Shown: positions 1 to 6,311 of the stretch, in pieces
How positions within the stretch are numbered: position 1 is the stretch's first letter
How the letters are laid out: each line of letters opens with the position of its first letter
Origin: Tundrisphaera lichenicola
GTDB lineage: Bacteria > Planctomycetota > Planctomycetia > Isosphaerales > Isosphaeraceae
Direction: 5' to 3'
Length of the DNA stretch: 64,000 bases
Assembly (NCBI RefSeq): GCF_051175385.1
Contig: NZ_CP195106.1
Coordinates: 6,262,001 to 6,326,000 of the forward strand
Position numbers and translations under genes: made by a program
Notes under the pieces: generated by a model
What the model saw: the letters and a program-made list of their open reading frames with translations, nothing else
Database searches by the model: none
Told to the model about the DNA's origin: nothing

Positions 1-983
1 TCGTCGTTCGGCACCGCCGCCTCGACCTGGAAGGTCCGGCTGGTGGAGTCGACCCTCGGATTGAGCCGGCTGACCTTGCCGGGGAACGTCCGGCCGGGGT
101 ACGAGGAGACCGTGACCCGAATATCCTGGCCGATCTCGACGTCGGCGGCATGTCGCTCCGGGAGGTTCATCCAGAGACGGAGCGGATTCTCGATCACCAG
201 TTCGTAGGCCGGATCCCCCTCGCGGATCATCTGCCCCTCGGAGACCGAACGCTTTGTGACCGCGTAGGTCAGCGGGACCTTCAGGCCGAAGGGAGGCTGC
301 GAGGGCTGGGGAGCCCGGATCTCCAGGTCGACCCGGGCCTGTCGACGGACATCAAGCCCGACCTTGGCCGCCAGGGCCGCCATGATGGTCGATCGGGCGG
401 CGAGGATCCCGTCATCCAGCGCGGCCTCGGCCGCTTTCACGTCGGCCTCGGTATTCTGGAGATTCTCCCGCATTCCCGCCCCCTTGTTCATCAGGTTGCG
501 CTCGCGGGTCAGGTTCAACTGGGCCCTCTCCAGGGCGACCTGGAGCCGCTGGACCGAAGGGAGCTTGGTCACGTCCAGCTCGTCCACCGACGGTGTGGTG
601 GTCGGGACCTCCTTGAGGATCACGCCGATCTTGGCCAATTCGGCCAGGAGCTGCTTCTCGGCCTGTTCGATCGCCAGATCGGCGTCGATGGTCTCGAACT
701 GGACCAGGAGCTCGCCCGGCTTGACGTGGTCGCCGATATCATGCTCGACCTTGAAGACCCGACCGACTCTCTTGGCCCCGACGGTGACCTCGTCCCAGCC
801 CTTGAGCGTACCCACGGCGTCGACGAGCCGCTCGATCGGCCTCATCTCGACATCGGCGACGGTCACCGGGACCGGCTTCGGGGCCGCATCGGCCTCGACC
901 TTCTCGGCCTCCTTCGACTGGCAACCCAGCGGCACGGCCGCGAGGAGCAAGATTGGCACGATGGCCCGCCTCAGACCGTTCAT
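1..983 (-). CDS. RND efflux periplasmic adaptor (HlyD/MFP family) lipoprotein, partial
   Basis: Periplasmic adaptor (membrane fusion protein) of a tripartite efflux pump, linking an inner-membrane RND transporter to the outer membrane. The C-terminus lies beyond the left edge; about 327 residues are visible. The N-terminus is a lipoprotein signal ending AAVPLGC, so Cys21 should be lipidated. Then come a barrel-sandwich (biotinyl-lipoyl-like) half, a predicted alpha-hairpin (about residues 80-170, Glu/Leu/Arg/Ala-rich) and beta-barrel sequence (LRLWMNLPERHAADVEIGQ). The start ATG overlaps the stop of the upstream tetR gene in an ATGA, so translation is probably coupled. An RND pump gene is expected just beyond the edge. 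Family assignment is solid; the substrate is unknown. Confidence 0.88.
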   Translation of the reverse strand, partial: MNGLRRAIVPILLLAAVPLGCQSKEAEKVEADAAPKPVPVTVADVEMRPIERLVDAVGTLKGWDEVTVGAKRVGRVFKVEHDIGDHVKPGELLVQFETIDADLAIEQAEKQLLAELAKIGVILKEVPTTTPSVDELDVTKLPSVQRLQVALERAQLNLTRERNLMNKGAGMRENLQNTEADVKAAEAALDDGILAARSTIMAALAAKVGLDVRRQARVDLEIRAPQPSQPPFGLKVPLTYAVTKRSVSEGQMIREGDPAYELVIENPLRLWMNLPERHAADVEIGQDIRVTVSSYPGRTFPGKVSRLNPRVDSTSRTFQVEAAVPND

Positions 984-1639
984 CCTTCGTTCTCCCGTTC
1001 CTTGACGATCGAGGACCCCGAGACCCCGAAGCCTTCCAGCAAGTCGACCACGAGCCGATCCGCCAGGTTCGCTTCGAGGGGCCGACCGAGAAGCAAGTGG
1101 TCGAGCGTCGCCGACATCAGCAGGCCCCGCATGGCCTGGGCACACGAGGCGACGCGCCCCCGCTCGACCAGGCCCGACTCCGCCAGTCGACGGGCACAGC
1201 CCTCGGTCACCCCGTCCATCGCCTCGCCGAACCGATGCATCTCTTCCTGGAGACTGGAATTCTGGGGACCGAAGCAGATCGCGTAGAGGAACCGGCTCCG
1301 GTCCGGCTCCTCGGTCAAGAACGCGACCTGCGAGGCGAAGATCTCGCGGAGGATCCGGACCGGGTCCGGTTCCCGCGCGACCAGATCCTGCAAGGTCGGG
1401 ATGAACCCCGACATCGGTTTGATCATCAGCGCCTCGACCAGCCCCCGCTTGCTCCCGAAGTGGTAATAGAGCGTCGGCTTGGTCACTCCCGCCGCCTCGA
1501 CGATCTCGCGGACCGACGTCGCGTCGTAACCCCGGTCGGCGAACAATCGGGCCGCCACCCGCGCGATATGCGAGGCCATCTCGCCCGACGATCGCAAGGC
1601 CGTCAGCTCGGTCGTCGCATCGGCCGGTTTCGATCCCAT
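980..1639 (-). CDS. TetR/AcrR family transcriptional regulator
   Basis: One-component repressor, 219 aa, probably controlling the efflux genes it precedes. The N-terminal helix-turn-helix is typical: ARLFADRGYDATSVREIVEAAGVTKPTLYYHF (about residues 31-62, quoted here as ARLFADRGYDATS then VTKPTLYYHF). The C-terminal ligand-binding half is variable, so the inducer cannot be read. I chose ATG 1639 because homology starts soon after it; an AGGGAGG lies 14 nt upstream, slightly far. The open frame continues upstream through the promoter and into the opposite-strand gene, which is not coding. Its last bases overlap the adaptor start (ATGA). A palindrome overlapping its own promoter suggests autoregulation. 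Confidence 0.92.
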   Translation of the reverse strand: MGSKPADATTELTALRSSGEMASHIARVAARLFADRGYDATSVREIVEAAGVTKPTLYYHFGSKRGLVEALMIKPMSGFIPTLQDLVAREPDPVRILREIFASQVAFLTEEPDRSRFLYAICFGPQNSSLQEEMHRFGEAMDGVTEGCARRLAESGLVERGRVASCAQAMRGLLMSATLDHLLLGRPLEANLADRLVVDLLEGFGVSGSSIVKERENEG

Positions 1640-1660
1640 GGGCAACCCAGATTCCTCCCT

Positions 1661-1704
1661 ATACCGAACGGTAGGTATTATGAGCAAACCCTCAGATTCG
1701 TCAA
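1661..1704 (-). promoter_or_regulatory. tetR-efflux promoter with palindromic TetR-type operator
   Basis: On the minus strand there is a -35 TTGACG (1699-1704), a 16-nt spacer and a -10 CATAAT (1677-1682). Immediately downstream and touching the -10 is the inverted repeat ATACCGAACGGTAGGTAT (plus strand 1661-1678). It contains TACCG-AA-CGGTA as a near-perfect 12-bp palindrome, nested in ATACC...GGTAT. Binding there would block RNA polymerase, the usual architecture of TetR autorepression. The site also sits about 140 bp upstream of the divergent DUF442 gene. Confidence 0.7.
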
Positions 1705-1816
1705 GGTGAAATCCGCAGATGTGACTCTGAGCGGTTGGCGAGCCGTCGGGATTTGGGTTAGCCTCGAACCTGGGGCCTGCGAGGCACCGCACCAACGATC
1801 CCGAGGGAGCTACCGG

Positions 1817-2263
1817 ATGTTTTTCGAGCGAGCGATCACGCCCAAGGTCAGCATCGGCGACCAGCCGACCGTCGAGGATCTGGCCCGCCTGAAGGCCGAG
1901 GGATATACGGGCATCGTCAACCTGAGGAACGACGGAGAGCCCGATCAGCCCCTGGGGATCGAGGCCGAGGGGCAAGAGGTCCGGGCGCTCGGCCTGAACT
2001 ACCTGCACGTCGGGGTGGGCGGGAGCCCGCTGACCGAGGCGGGAGTCCACGCGGTCTCCGACTTCATCGAGGGGCAGGAGAAGGTGATGGTCCACTGCCG
2101 GAAGGGGGGCCGGGCCGCCGCGCTGGTGCTGATCCACCAGGCCAAGGTCCACGGCTGGTCGGCGGCCGAGGCCGCGGCCAGGGGTCGAGGGCTCGGCCTG
2201 GAGGTCGACGGCGGCCTCCGGTCCATCGTCGAGAACTACCTCGACGACCACCGAGCGGGCTGA
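1817..2263 (+). CDS. DUF442 / beta-lactamase-hydrolase-like phosphatase-fold protein
   Basis: 148-aa cytoplasmic protein of the DUF442 family (dual-specificity-phosphatase-like fold; related to the N-terminal part of Blh/BigR-linked sulfur proteins). The likely P-loop is MVHCRKGGRAAAL: Cys94 and Arg99 with four residues between them. This matches the family loop HCRxGxR rather than the canonical CX5R of tyrosine phosphatases. The start is set by GAGGGAGC 7 nt upstream of ATG 1817; the longer open frame to the left is antisense to tetR. It is divergent from the tetR operon. Activity is unproven for this family, so 'phosphatase' is a fold statement. Confidence 0.75.
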   Translation: MFFERAITPKVSIGDQPTVEDLARLKAEGYTGIVNLRNDGEPDQPLGIEAEGQEVRALGLNYLHVGVGGSPLTEAGVHAVSDFIEGQEKVMVHCRKGGRAAALVLIHQAKVHGWSAAEAAARGRGLGLEVDGGLRSIVENYLDDHRAG

Positions 2264-2316
2264 TCGCGCCTGCCGGTCGACCCCACGATCGAGACGAAAC
2301 CCCGACGAGGTCCGAG

Positions 2317-3120
2317 ATGCGACGAACGAAGCTGGCCTGGCCGATTTACGCCCTGACCCTGGCCTGGATCGCGGGAGCCTGCGGCTCGGCCCTGGCCGAC
2401 GAACCCCGGAGGATCCGGGTCCTCAGCTACAATATCCACCACGGAGAGGGGGTCGACGGCAAACTCGACCTGGGGCGAATCGCCGGGGTGATCCGGTCGG
2501 TCGAGCCCGACCTCGTCTCCCTCCAGGAGGTCGACCGGGGCGTCAAGCGGAGCGAGGGCCTCGACGAGCCCGCCGAACTCGGCCGGCTGACCGGTATGAC
2601 CTCGATCTTCGAGCGGAATATTCCCTATCAAGGGGGCGAGTACGGGAACGCGGTCCTGAGCCGCTGGCCGGTGAAAGGTCACAAGAATGTCCCGCTCCCC
2701 TCGAACTACGTCGGCGAACAGCGAGGGGCTCTCGCCGTCGACCTGACGACTCCCGAGGGTAAGTCGCCGATCCGCCTGATCGCCACGCACCTCGACTCGC
2801 GCCCCGACGACAAGGAGCGGCTGGACTCGGTCAAGTCGATCGAGCAGATGGCCGCCGAAGCCCCCGACCTCCCGACGCTGCTGGTCGGCGATCTCAACGC
2901 CCTGCCCGAAAGTCGGGTCCTGGGGGCGTTCCAGACCAACTGGAAACGAGCCAACCCCGAGCCCTTGCCGACCTTCCCCGTCGCGAAACCGACCCGCCAG
3001 ATCGATTATGTCCTGGTTCGACCCGCCTCGCGCTGGAAGGTGATCGAGTGCCGGGTCCTTGATGAAGCGGTGGCCTCGGACCACCGGCCGCTCCTGGTCG
3101 TCCTCGAATGGATCGATTGA
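2317..3120 (+). CDS. Secreted endonuclease/exonuclease/phosphatase family hydrolase
   Basis: 267-aa exported protein with a Sec signal peptide (hydrophobic residues 8-25, cleavage near SALA-DE). The EEP metal-dependent fold is clear from its ordered motifs: RVLSYNIHHG, LVSLQEVDRG (catalytic Glu), GNAVLSRWP, IATHLDSRP, LLVGDLNALPES (Asp/Asn pair), QIDYVLVRP and the terminal SDHRPLLV (Asp-His). Members cleave phosphodiesters in nucleic acids, phosphoinositides or sphingomyelin; the substrate cannot be told from sequence. It starts 53 bp after the DUF442 gene on the same strand and may share a transcript. Confidence 0.88.
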   Translation: MRRTKLAWPIYALTLAWIAGACGSALADEPRRIRVLSYNIHHGEGVDGKLDLGRIAGVIRSVEPDLVSLQEVDRGVKRSEGLDEPAELGRLTGMTSIFERNIPYQGGEYGNAVLSRWPVKGHKNVPLPSNYVGEQRGALAVDLTTPEGKSPIRLIATHLDSRPDDKERLDSVKSIEQMAAEAPDLPTLLVGDLNALPESRVLGAFQTNWKRANPEPLPTFPVAKPTRQIDYVLVRPASRWKVIECRVLDEAVASDHRPLLVVLEWID

Positions 3121-3140
3121 TCGGCCTCGATCGGAGATCG

Positions 3141-5579
3141 CTACCGATCTCCGATCAAGGCGGCTCGATCCTCGTCATCCCGGGCTCGGGCCCATTCGCC
3201 GATCGAGCGGAAGGCTCGGGCCCGGTCGATCCGGAACACCTTCGAGTTCGGCTCGATCGCGATGGCCGCCTCGAAGTGGCGGATGGATTCCTTGGCGCGG
3301 TCCGATCGGACCAGGATGGTCGCCAGGTGGTAGTGATACCAGGCCCGCCCGGGGTCGAGCAGGGTCGCACGGTCGAGCCAGGCCGTCGAGGAATCGGCCC
3401 GCCCTTCGAGATCGCGGAGGACCGCCCACTCGTAGGCGACCAGGGCCGACGACTCGGTCCGGGGGTCGTCGCTGATCGGCGGGGCGGGGGACTCGTCGAA
3501 CCTGGCCCGGAGTGCCCGCCAGGGGCCGGGAGCATGCGTGAACGCCAGGGCCCGGTCGCAGAGCCGGATCCCCTCTCGGGCCGAGGGGCCTGAACTCGGG
3601 TCGATCGCGACGGCCTGGAGGAACAGGATCTCGTCGACGTCGCGGATCAGGCGTGACTTCCTCGGCGTGTCCAGCCAGGCCAGCTTGGGATCGGAGGCCC
3701 ATCGGTCGTCGGAGCAGACCCGGAACTTCGAGAGGGCCTGCTCGATCTCGGGGGCGACCTCGGCCGGAGGCGTGTCTTTCCGGATCAGGCGAAACCGGAG
3801 CGAGTCGGTCATGGAGGAGAGGGCGTCGGCCTCGGCGCGAGCCTGGAGGGCCTCCCGGGCGACCGCATGTTCGCGACGGGCCTCCCGGTGGAGATCTTCC
3901 ATCTCGGCCTTCGGGGCGGTCGTGCGAGCCACCTCCTCGAACTTGGCCAGGGCGATGAGGAAGCTCTCGCGGGCCCGGGCGTCCTTGCCCTCGATCAGCA
4001 GTGCCTCGGCGTCCTCGGCGATCCGGGCCCCTTCACGTTCCTCGCGGATCGCCCAGGTCAGCATGGTCGCGGCCCCTGCGGTGACGGCCATGACCAGGGC
4101 CAGCCGCTTCCAGGACCGGCGAATCCGGCGGACGAAACGGATCGTGAGGGGCTCGCGAGTCCACCGGAGGGGGGCGTCCTCGGCCACGGCCTGGAGATCG
4201 GCCGCCAGTTCGGCCGCGTTCGGGAATCTCCGGGCGGGATCGGGTTCGAGGCACCGGCGGATCACCCGTTCGAGAGCCTCGGGGATCTCGGGATGTTCAT
4301 CCCGGAGTCGAGGGGGGGAGGCTCGACGATCCTGGGCCGCCCGGTGGAGGGCCTCGTCGACCGTCGAGGCCGACGAGGGCGCCGGGAACGGTCGAGAGCC
4401 GGTCAGGGCCTCGTAGAGCAGGACCCCGAGCGAGAAGATGTCGGCGCGAGAATCGACAATCTCCCCCTGGCTGGTCGAGAGGGCTTCGAGATGTTCGGGG
4501 GCCATGTAGGCGACCGTCCCGCCCAGGTGGTCGGTGGCCAGGGCGTTGCGTTCGTCCCAGGGCTCGCGTGCCAGGTTGAAATCCAGGAGCATCGGCAGCG
4601 CGTCGCCGGTCACCAGGACGTTGGACGGCTTGATGTCCCGGTGGAGGACCCCCCGATCGTGCGCGTGGCCCAGCGCCTCGGCGAGCCGGGCTCCCCACCA
4701 GGCGATCGCCCGGGCGAACGGCAGTTCGGCCAGGGTGGTCCGGGCCGAGGATCCCCCAGCCTTGGCCTCCGAGGGGTCGAGCCGGTCGAGCACCTCCAGA
4801 AGTTCGGCGCCCGTCGGGGCGGTCCGGGCCTTGGGGTCGGCCAGGAGCCGGGACAGGGTGACTCGCCCGAAGTAGGGCATGCAGAGCAGGTGCAGGTCGG
4901 TCGCCGGATCGATCCGGTACGAGTGGACCGGGACGATGTGGGTGTGCTGGAGCCTCGCCAGGGTCTGGGGCTCGCGAGAGCCGGTCCGGGCGACCTTCAA
5001 GGCCACCGGTCGATCGGCGAGTTGACGCTCCTTGGCCAGGAAGACCCGGGCGAACGACCCCCGGCCCAGTTCCTCGACCAGGAAAAACCCGGCGATCGTC
5101 TGGCCGACTTCGGGGAAGGGGACCGCCTCGGGACCGGGGACGTGCAGGTCGGTCGACGCCGCGTTGCCGACGAGTTCGTGGATGTCGAAGACCCGCCGGA
5201 GCCGATCGGCCAGCTCGGGGAATCGTTCGTCGTACTCGGCCGGAAAAGGGGCCGCGCCGTCTTCCTCGCGTCGGCAAAATTCCTCGTAGCAGAGCGCGAC
5301 CATCGTCTCGGCGTCGAGGTCGGGGTGGCGGTCGCGATATTCCTCGACGCGGACCGTCTCGCCGGAGTCCCACCTCAGGTTGAGGTCGGCGCGGAGTAGG
5401 GCGAGCCACGCGGCTGGCGTGGCCCCGGGTCCTTCGGGGAGGAAGTCGCCGGGATCGGGTCGTCGGTGGCGTGTCGAGCCGCGCCAGGCGTCTTCGAAGC
5501 GGCGAGCAAGCCGTGTCGCGGCCGGGGACGACGCCTCGTCCCAGGTCCCCGATCGGGCGATCGAGCCCATCTGGGTCAT
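3141..5579 (-). CDS. Ser/Thr protein kinase with membrane anchor and C-terminal TPR region
   Basis: 812-aa receptor-like kinase. Residues 1-150 are an N-terminal region with a helical ETMVALCYEEFCRRE stretch typical of planctomycete ECF-linked kinases. The kinase domain covers about 165-460: glycine loop LGRGSF, VALKVA (Lys195), HRDIKPSN (313-320, catalytic Asp315) and MAPEH. The magnesium motif is DFN (333-335) instead of DFG, keeping the metal-binding Asp. A single transmembrane helix (LALVMAVTAGAATMLTWAI, about 492-510) precedes an extracytoplasmic helical/TPR-like half. Its ATG overlaps the stop of the ECF sigma gene (ATGA), so the two are co-translated and likely form one signalling unit. 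Confidence 0.9.
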   Translation of the reverse strand: MTQMGSIARSGTWDEASSPAATRLARRFEDAWRGSTRHRRPDPGDFLPEGPGATPAAWLALLRADLNLRWDSGETVRVEEYRDRHPDLDAETMVALCYEEFCRREEDGAAPFPAEYDERFPELADRLRRVFDIHELVGNAASTDLHVPGPEAVPFPEVGQTIAGFFLVEELGRGSFARVFLAKERQLADRPVALKVARTGSREPQTLARLQHTHIVPVHSYRIDPATDLHLLCMPYFGRVTLSRLLADPKARTAPTGAELLEVLDRLDPSEAKAGGSSARTTLAELPFARAIAWWGARLAEALGHAHDRGVLHRDIKPSNVLVTGDALPMLLDFNLAREPWDERNALATDHLGGTVAYMAPEHLEALSTSQGEIVDSRADIFSLGVLLYEALTGSRPFPAPSSASTVDEALHRAAQDRRASPPRLRDEHPEIPEALERVIRRCLEPDPARRFPNAAELAADLQAVAEDAPLRWTREPLTIRFVRRIRRSWKRLALVMAVTAGAATMLTWAIREEREGARIAEDAEALLIEGKDARARESFLIALAKFEEVARTTAPKAEMEDLHREARREHAVAREALQARAEADALSSMTDSLRFRLIRKDTPPAEVAPEIEQALSKFRVCSDDRWASDPKLAWLDTPRKSRLIRDVDEILFLQAVAIDPSSGPSAREGIRLCDRALAFTHAPGPWRALRARFDESPAPPISDDPRTESSALVAYEWAVLRDLEGRADSSTAWLDRATLLDPGRAWYHYHLATILVRSDRAKESIRHFEAAIAIEPNSKVFRIDRARAFRSIGEWARARDDEDRAALIGDR

Positions 5580-6184
5580 CCCTCGGTGAAGACCCGGCGC
5601 CGCAATTCCTCCAGCACGCGCTGGACGGTCCGCTCGCTGATCCCGAGCCGGTCGCCGATTTCCCTGGACGACAAGCCCTCCGCCTTCAGCTCCAGGATGG
5701 AACGCCTTTCCTCGGGGACGAGATTGCGGAGCTGGTCGAACGCCTCGCGGGCCTCGGCCACCTGACTGGCGGTCTCCAGGGCCCCCGGGAGTTCGCGGGG
5801 CTTATCCCCGTCGGACCAGATCGGCTCCTCGCGGCGCATGTCCTGCTTCTGGCTGCCGGCCTTGCGGAACTCGTCGATCACCTTGTTCTTCGCGGCTCGG
5901 GCCAGGAAGGCGACAAGATGCCGCCCGTCTTCGAATTCGGTGGGGACCGTCCGGACCCGGTGGAAGAAGCTCCCCCAGACGCTCTGGAGGAAGTCGACCG
6001 AGTCGAACCTCGACCGGAGCATCCTGGGCAACTGGCGGCGGACCACCAGCCGGACCTCGGCCTCATACCTCATCAGGAGGTCGCGAGCCGCGTCCTGGTC
6101 ACCGGCGTGGATCCGGGTCAGGAACCCCCGAATATCGTCGCCCGCCGCGGTCGTCTCGTCCCTGAGCGCATCGCCGACCATCAT
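5576..6184 (-). CDS. ECF-type RNA polymerase sigma factor
   Basis: 202-aa ECF sigma factor. Region 2 is visible in DAARDLLMRYEAEVRLVVRR and the following FDSVDFLQSVWGSFF and LVAFLARAAKNKVIDEFRK; region 4 in VPEERRSILELKAEGLSSREIGDRLGISERTVQRVLEEL. I chose ATG 6184 because AGGAGA lies 7 nt upstream; the open frame could extend 19 codons to 6241 but lacks a comparable ribosome site. The stop overlaps the start of the downstream kinase gene (ATGA). No anti-sigma factor is visible, consistent with planctomycete groups whose partner is a Ser/Thr kinase. Control by phosphorylation is inference. Confidence 0.92.
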   Translation of the reverse strand: MMVGDALRDETTAAGDDIRGFLTRIHAGDQDAARDLLMRYEAEVRLVVRRQLPRMLRSRFDSVDFLQSVWGSFFHRVRTVPTEFEDGRHLVAFLARAAKNKVIDEFRKAGSQKQDMRREEPIWSDGDKPRELPGALETASQVAEAREAFDQLRNLVPEERRSILELKAEGLSSREIGDRLGISERTVQRVLEELRRRVFTEG

Positions 6185-6311
6185 GCCACGGTCTCCTTCC
6201 CGGGTTCGCATTCCTCCGACGAACCGACGTGTCTCCGACACCGGCCCTCAGGTTAATCATCGCCGATCCGGTTTGGCAAGCGGCCACCGGCCGAGAATTC
6301 CACGAGGAGCG

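Noticed and set aside
150..2263. Long plus-strand frames reading across tetR and the adaptor
   Set aside because: Antisense shadows; only the part from 1817 is a real gene (DUF442).
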